64,000 nt of DNA from Stagnimonas aquatica (GCF_003730135.1 NZ_RJVO01000001.1:124001-188000); one strand, 5' to 3'. Shown: positions 28,979 through 39,055, counted from the first letter of the stretch. The notes: generated by a model not told the origin, from the letters alone. A program made the numbers and translations.

Positions 28979-30577
28979 GTGCTGTGGCTGTGTCTGGACT
29001 TTCCGGCGCTCGGGCGCGAAGCCCTCGGCGTCGAGGCCAGCGTCGCCGTACTCGGCGCGCACGGCAGCCATCGCTGGCTGATCACCGAGGTCGCCGGCGG
29101 CCCGGCCGGAAAAACGCTCCCCGCCGGCCTGTCGCTGGCCGAAGCGCGCAGCCGCAGCCCCGAGTTGCCGACCCGGCCGCGCCAGCCCGAGGCCGAACGC
29201 GAACAGCTCGAAGCCCTCGCCCACGCGCTCTACCGCTTTGGCAGCCCGGTGGTCGCCGAGGTGCTGGAGCCGGCCGAGCCTTTCGCGCTGCCGCGCTGGC
29301 GGGTGTCGGTGGAGATCGGCGCCAGCCTGTCGCTGTTCGGCGGCGTCGAGGCGCTGCGCGAGCAGGTGCTGCTAGACCTGCTCGACTGGCACTGCGCCGC
29401 CCGCCTCGGCATCGCCCCCAGTCGGCTCGCCGCCGGGGTATTGGCGGAGGCCGGCGAAACCACGCCCTGCCTGCGCGCCGAGGACTTGCCGACGCGGCTG
29501 AACCCCTTGCCGATCGGCCTGCTGCCCTGGCCGGCGGCGACCCGCGACGCGCTCGCCAGCGTCGGCCTGGCCCGGCTCGGCGCACTGTTCGCGGCGCCCC
29601 CGGAAACCCTGCGCCAGCGCTTCGGCGCGGAAGTCCCGCGCGATCTTGAGCGCCTGCTGGCACGCCGCGCCGAACCCTACCGCGCCATCGAGCCGCCGCC
29701 GGTGTTCGCGGCGCGCTTCGAGCTGCATGGCGAGGTGGACAACGTCGAGACCCTGCTGTTTCCGCTCAAGCGCCTGACCCAGCGCTACGCCGCCTATCTC
29801 TCGGCGCGGGCGGTGACGGCGATGCACTGCCGGCTGGAGCTGCGCCACGACCTCGGCGCGCCGACCGTGGTGCCGCTGCAACTGCTGAGTCCCAGCCGCG
29901 ACGCGGGGCGCTGGTTCGAGATCCTGCGCGAGCGCCTGTACCGCCAGCCCCCCAACCGGGCGGTGCGCGAGCTGCATCTGTCGGCGACCGATTTCCTGCC
30001 GATCAGCGGCTCGCAGGCGGCGCTGTTCGACGCGCACCGCCTGAGCCGCGAGCGGCAGGCGCTGCTGGAAAAGCTGATCGCCCGCTACGGCGAGCCCAAC
30101 CTCTGGCGGCCGGCACTGCGCGGTGACCATCGGCCGGAGCGGGCCTGGGCCGCGACCGGTCTTGGGCAGCCGGTGGTGTCGCCACCCCCTCTACCACCTG
30201 CGGCGACATCTCCGCTATTGCAGAGAGGCGACAGCAGCGATGCCCTCCCTCCCCCGCCTGCGGGGGAGGGCTGGGGTGGGGGCGGTTTGCGGAAGCAGTC
30301 GACCACCCAAGGCCCGCCCAACCGCCCCCCTCCTAGCCTCCCCCCGCCTGCGGGGGGAGGAACCCATCCGCGCCGCCGCCCACTCTGGCTGCTGCGCCAA
30401 GCCAAGCCCATCGCCCAGCCACCGGCCGAAGGCCTGCCCGAGCGCATCGAGACCGGTTGGTGGGACGGCGCGCCCGCCCACCGCGACTATCACCGCGTCA
30501 CGCTCGGCGAGCGTAGCGGCTGGGTCTACCGCGACCTCGACGACGGCCGCTGGTATCTGCAGGGGCTGTGGGAGTGA
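28979..30577 (+). CDS. imuB: Mutasome Y-family-like protein ImuB with inserted palindromic repeats
   Basis: A 532-residue Y-family polymerase relative that bridges the mutasome to the beta clamp; family members usually lack polymerase acidic residues. The start is a GTG with GGAG eight bases upstream (LWLCLDFPALG). The thumb region RQRFGAEVPRDLERLLAR is present, and QAALF near residue 344 is a likely clamp-binding motif. An inverted-repeat pair (residues about 423-461) sits in frame before the conserved RPLWLL and ETGWWDG C-terminal module, giving a Pro/Gly-rich stretch. Confidence 0.92.
   Translation: MLWLCLDFPALGREALGVEASVAVLGAHGSHRWLITEVAGGPAGKTLPAGLSLAEARSRSPELPTRPRQPEAEREQLEALAHALYRFGSPVVAEVLEPAEPFALPRWRVSVEIGASLSLFGGVEALREQVLLDLLDWHCAARLGIAPSRLAAGVLAEAGETTPCLRAEDLPTRLNPLPIGLLPWPAATRDALASVGLARLGALFAAPPETLRQRFGAEVPRDLERLLARRAEPYRAIEPPPVFAARFELHGEVDNVETLLFPLKRLTQRYAAYLSARAVTAMHCRLELRHDLGAPTVVPLQLLSPSRDAGRWFEILRERLYRQPPNRAVRELHLSATDFLPISGSQAALFDAHRLSRERQALLEKLIARYGEPNLWRPALRGDHRPERAWAATGLGQPVVSPPPLPPAATSPLLQRGDSSDALPPPPAGEGWGGGGLRKQSTTQGPPNRPPPSLPPPAGGGTHPRRRPLWLLRQAKPIAQPPAEGLPERIETGWWDGAPAHRDYHRVTLGERSGWVYRDLDDGRWYLQGLWE
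30247..30360. repeat. Inverted pair of palindromic repeats within imuB
   Basis: The left copy (30247-30286) and right copy (about 30320-30360) are inverted relatives. Each holds an 11-bp stem with a 2-base loop (left 30247-30270, right 30337-30360), followed by a G-rich tail resembling GGGGTGGGGGCGGTT. The layout matches the ends of the metH cassette, but only about 33 bases separate the copies and there is no DUF559. The reading frame stays open through it. Confidence 0.85.
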
Positions 30578-30647
30578 GCCTGCCGACACGGTGTCCGGCC
30601 ATAGGCCAAGGGGTGCGGGAAGCGGGCGGTTCGCCCGGCATCGCCCG

Positions 30648-33600
30648 ATGAGCCAGGCCCCCAACGACCAGGCGCCCGGGCCGCCGCAACTGGACCTGCC
30701 CCAGCATCGCGTCGGCGCGCCGCCCGGCACGCCCGACTACGCCGAGCTGCACTGCGTCTCCAACTTCAGCTTCCTGCGCGGCGGCTCGCATCCGCAGGAG
30801 CTGGTCGCGCAGGCGCAGGCGCTCGGCTATCGCGCGCTGGCGATCACTGACGAGTGCAGCCTGGCCGGCGTGGTGCGCGCCTGGGAGGAGACCAAGCGCA
30901 GCCCCATTCAACTGATCGTCGGCGCCGAGTTCCGGCTCAGCGATGGCCCGCGTCTGCTGTTGCTGGCCGAGAGCCGCGAAGGCTATGCGCGCATCAGCGC
31001 TGCCATCAGCCGTGCCCGCATGAACTCGCGCAAGGGCAGCTACCGGCTCGACGCCGACGGCTTCGGCCACGACTGGCGCGAGGTGGCGGCGATCTGGCTG
31101 CCGGGCGCCGAGCCCGATGCCGGCGAAGCCGCGTGGATGGCCGAGCGCTTCGGCGCCGGCGCCTGCTGGCTGGCCATCGAGCGCCACCTCGACGGCGACG
31201 ACAGCGCCCGCATCGAGCGCCTGCTCGAACTCGGCCACCGGCACGGCCTGAAGGCCGTCGCCTGCGGCGATGTGCACTACCACGCGCCGGAGCGCCGGCC
31301 GCTGCAGGACGTGCTCACCGCCCTGCGCCTGAAGACCACGGTCGAGCGCTGCGGCGCGGCGCTACTGCCCAACGGCCAGCGCCACCTGCGCCGACGCGAG
31401 GAGATCGCCGCGCTCTACGACCCGGCCTGGATCGCCGAGAGCCTGATCATCGCGCGGCGCTGCCGCTTTCAGCTCACCGAGCTGCGCTACGAGTACCCCA
31501 AGGCATTGGTGGACCCGGGGGAAACGCCGGCCAGCCAGTTGCGCAAGCTGACCCTGCGCGGCATGCGCCAGCGCTGGCCGCAGGGCACGCCGTTCACGGT
31601 GCGCCGGCAGATTCACCGCGAGCTGCACATCATCAGCCACAAGCAGTACGAGGCCTTCTTCCTCACCGTCGAGGACATCGTCCGCTATGCCCGCAGCCAG
31701 AACATCCTCTGCCAGGGGCGCGGCTCGGCGGCCAATTCGGCGGTCTGCTACGCGCTTGGCATCACCGAGGTGAATCCGGGCCTGACCACCCTGCTGTTCG
31801 AGCGCTTCGTCTCCATCGAGCGCGACGAGGCGCCGGACATCGACGTCGACTTCGAGCACCAGCGCCGCGAGGAGGTGATCCAGTACATCTACCGCAAATA
31901 CGGCCGCCAGCACGCCGCGCTGGCCGCCACCGTCATCCACTACCGCAGCCGGCTGGTGCTGCGCGATGTCGGCCGCGCCCTGGGCGTCGCCCCCGAGCTG
32001 ATCGACCGTCTCAGCGACGCCCTCGCCTGGTGGGACAAGAGCGCGGCTTGGGAAGAGCGGCTGCGCGAGCTGGGCTTCGATCCCGAGGCGCTGCAGATCC
32101 GGCTCTGGCTCGCGCTGGCACGCCAGCTCAAGGATTTTCCCCGCCACCTGTCGCAGCACGTCGGCGGCTTCGTGATTTCCGACCGGCCCGTGCACGAGCT
32201 GGTGCCGATGGAGAACGCGGCGATGCCCGAGCGCAGCATCATCCAGTGGGACAAGGACGATCTCGAATCCCTGGGCCTGCTCAAGGTCGACGTGCTGGCG
32301 CTGGGCATGCTCAGCGCGCTCAAGCGCATGCTCGGCTTCGTCTCGCAGCGCCAGGGCGCGCCGTTCACGCTGCAATCCATCCCGCGCGAAGACCCGGCCA
32401 CCTACGCGATGATCCGCGCGGCGAAAACGGTCGGCGTGTTCCAGATCGAATCGCGCGCGCAGATGTCGATGCTGCCGCGCCTGAAGCCCAACAACTTCTA
32501 CGACCTCGTCATCCAGATCGCCATCGTCCGGCCGGGCCCGATCCAGGGCGGCATGGTGCATCCCTACCTGAAGCGGCGGAAGGCGCAGGCCGAGCGCGAG
32601 GCGCTGGCCGCGCAGGGCCGGCCGCTGCCGCCGGAAGACCCGGCGCTGAAGATCCGCGCGGAGCTGATCCCCGCCATCGGCCGCACTTTCGGGGTGCCGA
32701 TCTTCCAGGAGCAGGTGATGCAGATCGTCGCCATCGCCGCCGGCTTCACGCCCGGCGAGGCCGATCAGGTGCGGCGCTCGATGGCGGCCTGGAAGCGCAG
32801 CGGCGGCCTGGAGAAATACCGCGACAAGCTGCTCGCCGGCATGGCCGCCAACGGCTACACGAGCGAGTTCGCCGAGAGCATCTACCAGATGATCCTGGGC
32901 TTCGGCAGCTACGGCTTTCCGGAGTCGCACTCGGCCAGCTTCGCCATCCTCGCCTACGCCTCGTCCTGGCTGAAGTGCCACCAGCCCGCCGCCTTCATCG
33001 CCGGCCTGCTCGACAGCCAGCCGATGGGCTTCTACCCACCGACCATGCTGGTCAGCGAGGCGAAGAAGATGGGCGTGCAGGTGCGGCCGGTGAGCGTGAT
33101 CGACTCCGACTGGGACAGCCGCGTGCATTGGGCGCGGCCTGCGGACGGGAGCGATCCGGGCGTGCTGACGCTGGGTTTCAACCGCATCAGCGGCTTCAGC
33201 GAAGAGACGGCGCGGCGGATCGTGGCGGCGCGCGCGCAGCAGCCGTTCCGCGACGCCGACGACCTCGCCGCCCGTGCCCGCCTCAACCGCCGCGATCTCG
33301 ACCTGCTGGCCCAGGCCGACGCCCTGCGCGCCCTGGCCGGCCATCGCAACCGCGCGCGCTGGCTCTCGCTCGGCTACCAGCCGCAGGCCGATCTGCTGGC
33401 CGGCATCCCGCGCCTGGAAGCGGCAGTGCCGCTGCGCGCGCCCAGCGAGGGCGCGGAGATCGTCGGCGACTACCGCAGCACCGGCCTGACGCTGCGCCGC
33501 CATCCGGTGGCGCTGCTGCGGCCGAAGCTGGACCGGCTCAAGGTCACGCCCAACGAACGGCTGGCGCAGCTACCGCACGGCCGCCGGCTGCGGGTCGCCG

Positions 33601-33863
33601 GCCTGACCATGTTCCGGCAGCGGCCGCCGGAGGCGAAGGGGGTGATGTTCCTGACCCTGGAAGATGACACCGGCATCGTCAATCTCGTCGTCTGGGCCAA
33701 GGTGCTGGAAGCTTGCCGCGAGGCGGCGGTGACCGGCGGCTTCCTGATCATCGCTGGCGAGGTGCAGAAGCAGGACGGCGTCGTCCACGTCGTCGCCCGG
33801 CGCATCCGCGACTACAGCGCCTGGATCGAGGGTCTGCCTTACCTGTCGCGCGATTTCCGCTGA
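30648..33863 (+). CDS. dnaE2: Error-prone DNA polymerase DnaE2
   Basis: A 1071-residue C-family polymerase, the catalytic subunit of SOS translesion synthesis. It has an N-terminal PHP domain (AELHCVSNFSFLRGGSHPQEL), the polymerase active site with PDIDVDF (the catalytic aspartates), a conserved QGRGSAANSAVCYALG palm segment, and a C-terminal OB-fold (MFLTLEDDTGIVNLVVW). The ATG at 30648 fits the family length; the open frame upstream of it overlaps imuB. It completes the lexA-imuA-imuB-dnaE2 cassette, 70 bases after imuB. Confidence 0.96.
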   Translation: MSQAPNDQAPGPPQLDLPQHRVGAPPGTPDYAELHCVSNFSFLRGGSHPQELVAQAQALGYRALAITDECSLAGVVRAWEETKRSPIQLIVGAEFRLSDGPRLLLLAESREGYARISAAISRARMNSRKGSYRLDADGFGHDWREVAAIWLPGAEPDAGEAAWMAERFGAGACWLAIERHLDGDDSARIERLLELGHRHGLKAVACGDVHYHAPERRPLQDVLTALRLKTTVERCGAALLPNGQRHLRRREEIAALYDPAWIAESLIIARRCRFQLTELRYEYPKALVDPGETPASQLRKLTLRGMRQRWPQGTPFTVRRQIHRELHIISHKQYEAFFLTVEDIVRYARSQNILCQGRGSAANSAVCYALGITEVNPGLTTLLFERFVSIERDEAPDIDVDFEHQRREEVIQYIYRKYGRQHAALAATVIHYRSRLVLRDVGRALGVAPELIDRLSDALAWWDKSAAWEERLRELGFDPEALQIRLWLALARQLKDFPRHLSQHVGGFVISDRPVHELVPMENAAMPERSIIQWDKDDLESLGLLKVDVLALGMLSALKRMLGFVSQRQGAPFTLQSIPREDPATYAMIRAAKTVGVFQIESRAQMSMLPRLKPNNFYDLVIQIAIVRPGPIQGGMVHPYLKRRKAQAEREALAAQGRPLPPEDPALKIRAELIPAIGRTFGVPIFQEQVMQIVAIAAGFTPGEADQVRRSMAAWKRSGGLEKYRDKLLAGMAANGYTSEFAESIYQMILGFGSYGFPESHSASFAILAYASSWLKCHQPAAFIAGLLDSQPMGFYPPTMLVSEAKKMGVQVRPVSVIDSDWDSRVHWARPADGSDPGVLTLGFNRISGFSEETARRIVAARAQQPFRDADDLAARARLNRRDLDLLAQADALRALAGHRNRARWLSLGYQPQADLLAGIPRLEAAVPLRAPSEGAEIVGDYRSTGLTLRRHPVALLRPKLDRLKVTPNERLAQLPHGRRLRVAGLTMFRQRPPEAKGVMFLTLEDDTGIVNLVVWAKVLEACREAAVTGGFLIIAGEVQKQDGVVHVVARRIRDYSAWIEGLPYLSRDFR

Positions 33864-33914
33864 ACCCCGCGCTTGGCGGATGATGCCGGCTCCGCAAACA
33901 GCCCGGCCCCGCCC

Positions 33915-34901
33915 ATGCACCTGCTCATCCTCGGCGCCACCGGCATGCTCGGCCAGCAGACGGCGCGCGCCGCAGCGGCGGCCGGCCATGACCTGACCCT
34001 GGCCTATCGCGATCCGCGCGCGCTGACGCGCTTCGAGGGCCTGCGCCATCGGGCGGTCGCGGTCGATCTCGAAACCGGTGCCGGGCTCGACGCCGCGCTC
34101 GACGGCGTCGATGCCGTGCTGCACGCCGCCGCACCCTACCCGACCGTGCCGCGCCCCTGGCGCGCCGAGGTCGAGGCCGGACTGGCGCGCATGGCGGCGT
34201 TCTACCGCGCCTGCGAGCGCAAACCTTTGCAGCGCGTCGTCTATCTCGGCGGCGCCATCGCCCTGCAAAGGCGCGCCGATGGCCGGCCGGGCGACGAGAC
34301 CTGCGAGTACGCCGGCCGGCCGCCGGGCGGCAATCCCTACGTGCAGCTCAAGTGGGCGCTGGATGCCCAGGCGCGCGAACAAGCGGCGCGCGGCCTGCCG
34401 GTGAGCATCGGCATCCCGACCATGACCTTCGGCGAGTACGACTACGGCCCCACCACCGGCCGGCTGCTGCTGATGCTGGCGCGCGGCCAGTTGCCCAACT
34501 ACGTGCGCGGCCGGCGCAACGTCATCTACGGCGGCGACGCCGGACGCGGGCTGCTGGCGGTCTGCGAACGCGGCCGTCCCGGCGAGCGCTACCTGCTCAC
34601 CGGCGAGGATAGCGACATGGACCAGCTCACCGCGCTGATGGCGGAGCTGGCCGGCCGGCCGCGTCCGAAGCCGGTGCCGCTGCCCATCGTCCGTGCGGTC
34701 AGCGCCGTGCAGACACTGCGCTGGCACTTCGGCGGGCCGCTGCCGGTGGTCGATGCCACCGCCGTCGCGGTGATGTCCGGCGGCCAGCACCTGTCCGGCG
34801 CCAAGGCGGAACGGGAGCTGGGCTTCCGTAGCCAGGTGTCGCTGCGCGAGGCGCTGGCCCGCGCCCTGGCCTGGTTCCGGCAGGTGGGCTACCTCGACTG
34901 A
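33915..34901 (+). CDS. NAD(P)-dependent epimerase/dehydratase-like protein
   Basis: A 328-residue extended SDR protein. The Rossmann motif is GATGMLGQQ (from residue 6), with VLHAAAPYP in the NAD-binding strand and YVQLKWALD replacing the usual YxxxK (Tyr and Lys three residues apart are present). Substrate is unknown. The ATG at 33915 starts the Rossmann fold; the longer frame upstream is dispensable. It ends 35 bases before rdgB. Confidence 0.8.
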   Translation: MHLLILGATGMLGQQTARAAAAAGHDLTLAYRDPRALTRFEGLRHRAVAVDLETGAGLDAALDGVDAVLHAAAPYPTVPRPWRAEVEAGLARMAAFYRACERKPLQRVVYLGGAIALQRRADGRPGDETCEYAGRPPGGNPYVQLKWALDAQAREQAARGLPVSIGIPTMTFGEYDYGPTTGRLLLMLARGQLPNYVRGRRNVIYGGDAGRGLLAVCERGRPGERYLLTGEDSDMDQLTALMAELAGRPRPKPVPLPIVRAVSAVQTLRWHFGGPLPVVDATAVAVMSGGQHLSGAKAERELGFRSQVSLREALARALAWFRQVGYLD

Positions 34902-34936
34902 GCGGCGGGCGTCGCCGGCCGTGGGACAATGCCGCC

Positions 34937-35533
34937 ATGAACGATCTCGTACTCGCCTCCCACAACGCCAAGAAGCTCAAGGAGCTGCAAACCCTGCTGG
35001 CGCCGCTCGGCTACCGGCTGAGACCGGTCTCCGAGTTCAGCCCGGAGGTGCCCGAGGAAACCGCCCCCAGCTTCATCGAAAACGCCCTGCTCAAAGCCCG
35101 GCACGCAGCGCGCGTCTCCGGCCTGCCGGCCATCGCCGACGATTCCGGGCTGGAGGTCGAGGCGCTACGCGGCGCGCCCGGCGTCTACTCCGCGCGCTAT
35201 GCCGGCGAGCCTTCGGACGACGCCGCCAACAACGCCAAGCTGCTGCAAGCCCTGGCCGGCGTCCCGGCGGCCAGGCGCGGTGCGCGCTTCGTGTCGGCGC
35301 TGGCGCTGCTGCGCCATGCCGACGATCCCACGCCGGTGATCGCACTCGGTTACTGGCCGGGCCAAATTCTCGACGCAACACGCGGTGCCAACGGCTTCGG
35401 CTACGACCCGTTGTTCCTCGTCCCCTCGCTGGGCAAAACCTCGGCGGAACTGACGCCCGGACTGAAGAACCGCATCAGCCATCGCGGCCGCGCCATGCGC
35501 GCCTTGCTGAAGCAACTGCGCGAGCGGCCGTGA
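34937..35533 (+). CDS. rdgB: XTP/dITP diphosphatase (RdgB/HAM1)
   Basis: A 198-residue pyrophosphatase that removes inosine and xanthosine triphosphates from the nucleotide pool. It starts [15 protein letters not shown], has the conserved [11 protein letters not shown] and GVYSARYAG segments, and the late GYDPLF and HRGRAM motifs. Its stop overlaps the hemW GTG start by two bases. Confidence 0.97.
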   Translation: MNDLVLASHNAKKLKELQTLLAPLGYRLRPVSEFSPEVPEETAPSFIENALLKARHAARVSGLPAIADDSGLEVEALRGAPGVYSARYAGEPSDDAANNAKLLQALAGVPAARRGARFVSALALLRHADDPTPVIALGYWPGQILDATRGANGFGYDPLFLVPSLGKTSAELTPGLKNRISHRGRAMRALLKQLRERP

Positions 35534-36669
35534 TCCCCTTAGCGCTCTACATCCACATCCCCTGGTGCGCGAAGAAGTGCCCCTACTGCGACTTCAATTC
35601 GCATCCGGCACGCGGCCAGATTCCGGAAGCGGACTACGTGCAGGCGCTGCTGCGCGACCTCGACTTCGAGCTGGCGCAGGCCCCTGAAGCACGGCCGCTG
35701 ACCAGCATCTTCTTCGGCGGCGGCACGCCCAGCCTGTTCAGCGGTGCCGGCATCGGCGCCATCCTCGACGGCGTGGCGCAACGGCTGGCCTTCGCGCCGG
35801 GCATCGAGATCACACTCGAAGCCAATCCGGGCACCGCCGAGGCGCAGCGTTTCCGCGACTACCGCGCCGCCGGCGTCAACCGCCTGTCGATGGGCGTGCA
35901 GTCGCTCAACGACCGGCATCTGAAGGCGCTGGGCCGCATCCACGGCGCCGACGAGGCCCGTGCGGCGGTGGCGATGGCGCGCGACGCCGGTTTCGACAAC
36001 CTCAACCTCGACCTGATGTTCGCGCTGCCGGAGCAGACGCTCGCCGAGGCCGAAGCCGATCTGCGCGGCCTGCTCGCGCTCGCGCCGGAACATGTCAGCT
36101 ACTACCACCTGACGCTCGAACCCAATACCGAGTTCGCCGCCAGGCCGCCGACGCTGCCCGATAGCGACCTCGCCTACGAGATGCTGGAACGGGGCCAGGC
36201 CCTGATCGAAGCCGCCGGCTACGCGCAGTACGAGACCTCGGCCTACGCGCGCCCCGGCCGGCGCGCGGCGCACAACCTCAACTACTGGCGCTTCGGCGAC
36301 TATCTCGGCATCGGCGCCGGCGCCCACGGCAAGCGCACGCTGGACGGCCGCGTGCTCCGGCGCGCGCGCCACAAGCATCCGAAGACCTTTATGGAAACCG
36401 CCGGCAGTGCCGCCGGCGTGCAGGAACAACGCGCGGTGGACGGCGCCGAGCTGGCCTTCGAGTACGTGCTCAACAGCCTGCGTCTGCACGAGGGCTTTGC
36501 GCTGGCCGACTTCCGCGCCCGCACCGGCCTCGCCGACACCGCCCTGGAACCGGCCCTGGGGCGGATGCTGTCGAAAGGCTTGCTGGAGCGCGACGGCGAG
36601 GTCATCCGCCCGACGGTGCTCGGCCGTAATCACCTCAACACGCTGCAAATGGAGTTTCTGCCCTCATGA
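35530..36669 (+). CDS. hemW: Radical SAM protein HemW
   Basis: A 379-residue radical SAM protein, formerly called oxygen-independent coproporphyrinogen oxidase-like, now viewed as a heme chaperone. The cluster motif [10 protein letters not shown] is at about residues 13-22. [10 protein letters not shown] and [13 protein letters not shown] are typical. The start is a GTG in a GTGA overlap with rdgB. It overlaps the next small gene by four bases. Confidence 0.95.
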   Translation: MIPLALYIHIPWCAKKCPYCDFNSHPARGQIPEADYVQALLRDLDFELAQAPEARPLTSIFFGGGTPSLFSGAGIGAILDGVAQRLAFAPGIEITLEANPGTAEAQRFRDYRAAGVNRLSMGVQSLNDRHLKALGRIHGADEARAAVAMARDAGFDNLNLDLMFALPEQTLAEAEADLRGLLALAPEHVSYYHLTLEPNTEFAARPPTLPDSDLAYEMLERGQALIEAAGYAQYETSAYARPGRRAAHNLNYWRFGDYLGIGAGAHGKRTLDGRVLRRARHKHPKTFMETAGSAAGVQEQRAVDGAELAFEYVLNSLRLHEGFALADFRARTGLADTALEPALGRMLSKGLLERDGEVIRPTVLGRNHLNTLQMEFLPS

Positions 36670-36866
36670 GCCGGTACGAGCTGGAAAGCCGCGCGGTGCA
36701 GTGCCCGTATTGCTGGGAGGAGATCGAGCTGGACCTTGATCTCTCCGCCGGCTCGCAGACCTATACGGAGGACTGCCACGTCTGCTGCCAGCCGATTCTG
36801 GTGCGGCTGACCGTGGAGGAAGACGGCGAAAGCTATGAAGTCGAGGTCGAAGCCGAAAATCAGTAG
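36666..36866 (+). CDS. CPXCG-motif cysteine-rich small protein
   Basis: A 66-residue acidic protein with two CxxC pairs (CPYC and CCQP-type CHVCC), as in the CPXCG family of predicted zinc-ribbon proteins of unknown function. Its ATG overlaps the hemW stop (ATGA), so it is translationally coupled to the heme gene. Confidence 0.88.
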   Translation: MSRYELESRAVQCPYCWEEIELDLDLSAGSQTYTEDCHVCCQPILVRLTVEEDGESYEVEVEAENQ

Positions 36867-36871
36867 CCCGG

Positions 36872-37816
36872 CTATTGCACCTGCACGCTGACGTAGGGCG
36901 AGACCGCCGCCGTCGGCACCAGCACGCTCTTCATGCGCTCGGCCTCTTCGCGCGGCGTGCTGCCGAAGAAGCGCTTGAACTCGCGGCTGAACTGCGAGGC
37001 GCTTTCGTAGCCGACCCGGCCGGCGGCGGTCGAGGCGCTCAGGCCCTCGTGCGCCATCAGCAGCCGCGCCTTGTGCAGGCGGGTGGTCTTCAGGTACTGG
37101 ATCGGCGAGGTGCGGGTGACCTGCTTGAAGTGGCTGTGGAAGGCAGCGACGCCCATGCCGGCCTCCTCGGCCAGGCGGCTCACGTCGAGATCGGCGGCGT
37201 ACTCGGCGTGGATGCGCCGCAGCGCCCGGCCGATGCGGCCGCAGTGGCTGTGATGCACCAGCGCCCCGGCGATGGCCGCGCCCTGCTCGCCGGTGAGCAT
37301 GCGGTAAAGAATCTCGCGGACGATGCCCGGCCCCAGCAGCCGCGCTTCCACCGGCGAGCGCAGCGCCATCAGTAGCCGGAGCAGGCTGTCTTCCATGCCG
37401 GCGTCCATCGCCGCCGTGGCGATGCCCAGCGGCGGCACTGCGGCGCGGGCACCGAGCCCGTCGAGGGCCAGGATCAGCTCGGCGGCCACCGGCAGCTTGA
37501 TGGTGATGCCGACCGCCAGCAGGGGCTCCTCGACGCTGGCCTCGGTTTCGCACTCGAAGGGCAGCGGCACCGCCGCCACCAGGTAGCGGCGGGCGTCGAA
37601 GACCAGCGTCTGCTCGCCGAAGAAGCCGCGCTTGCGGCCCTGGCAGATGAACATCAGCTTCGGCTCGTAGAGCACCGGCGCCTTGACGAAAGCGCGCTCG
37701 GCGCGCGCCAGCGTCACCTCCTCCAGGGCGGTGTTGAACACCCCGGCAGCGGGCAGCATCTCGCCGAGCAGGCCAAGCAGCCGAGACGGGCCGGGACTGG
37801 GCGGGGGATCGAACAT
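36872..37816 (-). CDS. AraC-family transcriptional regulator
   Basis: A 314-residue regulator. The N-terminal half (about 20-180) matches the AraC N-terminal cupin-type ligand domain (LYEPKLMFICQGRKRGFFG). The C-terminal half has the two helix-turn-helix motifs, including LAEEAGMGVAAFHSHFKQVT and VGYESASQFSREFKRFFG. The ATG at 37816 fits the family start. It is divergent from a small monooxygenase, which is its most likely target. Confidence 0.9.
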   Translation of the reverse strand: MFDPPPSPGPSRLLGLLGEMLPAAGVFNTALEEVTLARAERAFVKAPVLYEPKLMFICQGRKRGFFGEQTLVFDARRYLVAAVPLPFECETEASVEEPLLAVGITIKLPVAAELILALDGLGARAAVPPLGIATAAMDAGMEDSLLRLLMALRSPVEARLLGPGIVREILYRMLTGEQGAAIAGALVHHSHCGRIGRALRRIHAEYAADLDVSRLAEEAGMGVAAFHSHFKQVTRTSPIQYLKTTRLHKARLLMAHEGLSASTAAGRVGYESASQFSREFKRFFGSTPREEAERMKSVLVPTAAVSPYVSVQVQ

Positions 37817-37982
37817 GGCGATCTCGCACTGAAGAGGACTAGGCAGCGAAATGTACTCTTTGCGACCGCCTCCGGGACCACGGCCACAGGAATAGGCAAG
37901 ACTTGCAGAGCATCCGGTATTGGGCCGCCGGCGCCCGGCCACCTAGCATGGCCGCATCCCCCTCCCCACCCGGAGCGCCGCC

Positions 37983-38297
37983 ATGACCGCCACCAACATC
38001 GCCTTTCTGCGCGCCCGACCGGGACGCGAACCCTGGCTGGACCAGGCCCTGCACACCCTGGTCGCGCTGAGCCGTGGCAATCCCGACTGCCAACTCGCCA
38101 ACCTGCACCGCAGCGACGAGGACCCGGCGCTCTGGCTCTTGTACGAGAACTGGACTACGCAGGAGGCGCTGTGGCGGCATCTGGGCAGCCCGGACGTGCA
38201 GTCCTTCGTGCGCCAGAGCGCCAGCCTGCTGGAGAGCGACCTCGGCCTGCGCGGCTTCCGGCTTCAGCCGGCCTCGCCCATCGGGCTCGCCGCCTGA
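37983..38297 (+). CDS. Antibiotic biosynthesis monooxygenase (ABM)-domain protein
   Basis: A 104-residue single-domain ferredoxin-like fold protein, as in YgiN quinol monooxygenases. Typical elements are RPGREPWLDQALHTLVALSR, the NLHRSDEDPALWLLYENW strands and HLGSPDVQSFV. It is divergent from the AraC regulator across 166 bases that should hold both promoters. The substrate is not visible from the sequence. Confidence 0.85.
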   Translation: MTATNIAFLRARPGREPWLDQALHTLVALSRGNPDCQLANLHRSDEDPALWLLYENWTTQEALWRHLGSPDVQSFVRQSASLLESDLGLRGFRLQPASPIGLAA

Positions 38298-38422
38298 GCA
38301 CCAGTCGGCCGCCGTTGGGAGGGCGGATTCCACCGGCCATCCCCAGCGCCCGGGGAAACTCCGGCCCGGCTGGCAGAGTCGGCCTCGTTACCGACTTCGC
38401 ACTCACCTTATAAGGACCGGCC

Positions 38423-38656
38423 ATGGAACTCGCGCCCCTGCACTGGCAGCAACTGCCCCTGATCCTGGCCGTGCTCGCCGCCGCCAGCGGCGTGCTCTAC
38501 GGTCTGCTGAGCCTGATCCTGCCGCGCCCCCAGGTCTGGGCGCCGCGTGACGGCCAGGGCCTGGACGGCGAGGCGATGCCCCTGCGCGGGGCGGACCGGC
38601 GCCGCAACCACCAGGCCTGGCCGGCGCACCTGGAACGCCGCCTGGCGCCGCGCTGA
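38423..38656 (+). CDS. Small single-span membrane protein
   Basis: A 77-residue protein with one hydrophobic helix at about 11-33 and an Arg/Pro-rich cytoplasmic tail. A strong AAGGA lies seven bases before the ATG. I do not recognise the family. It lies between the ABM gene and rpmE2. Confidence 0.6.
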   Translation: MELAPLHWQQLPLILAVLAAASGVLYGLLSLILPRPQVWAPRDGQGLDGEAMPLRGADRRRNHQAWPAHLERRLAPR

Positions 38657-38680
38657 GCAGCCAGGCCGGCGGACAAATAG

Positions 38681-38709
38681 TTGCCATCCGCCCCCTGCGC
38701 CGCTATCCT
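38681..38709 (+). promoter_or_regulatory. rpmE2 promoter (-35 TTGCCA, -10 TATCCT)
   Basis: TTGCCA at 38681-38686, a 17-base spacer and TATCCT at 38704-38709, followed directly by the GC-rich GCGCGCCC discriminator. Sixteen bases from 38708 are identical to the slyD promoter region. The discriminator suggests growth-rate or (p)ppGpp control, fitting a ribosomal protein gene. Confidence 0.7.
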
Positions 38710-38760
38710 GCGCGCCCTTTTCGTTTGATCCGCCCGGTTGTGGGCGTTGCCGAGACCGCC

Positions 38761-39003
38761 ATGAAAGAAGGCATCCACCCCGAATACCGCCCCGTGGTGT
38801 TCCGCGACGCGGGCTCCAACCAGAGCTTCATCATCCGTTCCACGGTCAAGACCCGTGAAACCGTGAAGCACACCGACGGCGAGACCTACCCGGTCATCAC
38901 CCTCGATACCTCGCACCTGTCGCACCCGTTCTACACGGGCAAGACCCGCGTCACCGACACCGGCGGTCGCATCGACAAGTTCAAGAAGCGCTACGGCAAG
39001 TAA
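38761..39003 (+). CDS. rpmE2: 50S ribosomal protein L31 type B
   Basis: An 80-residue ribosomal protein. MKEGIHPEYRPVVFRD and HPFYTGKTRVTDTGGRIDKF match type B L31, and no cysteines are present, so it is the zinc-independent form that replaces zinc-binding L31 under zinc limitation. If no type A copy exists, this is the only L31. A clear promoter and terminator flank it as a single-gene unit. Confidence 0.96.
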   Translation: MKEGIHPEYRPVVFRDAGSNQSFIIRSTVKTRETVKHTDGETYPVITLDTSHLSHPFYTGKTRVTDTGGRIDKFKKRYGK

Positions 39004-39026
39004 TCGCCGCTGCCCGCTGCACCAAG

Positions 39027-39055
39027 AAAGCCGCTTATGTCCTAGCGGCTTTTTT
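39027..39055 (+). terminator. Intrinsic terminator of rpmE2
   Basis: 9-bp stem AAAGCCGCT / AGCGGCTTT with an 8-base loop, then a T-tract, 24 bases after the rpmE2 stop. Confidence 0.93.

Noticed and set aside
30854-33667. A 937-residue frame in the dnaE2 region
   Set aside because: Out-of-frame shadow of DnaE2, which has intact PHP and polymerase motifs.
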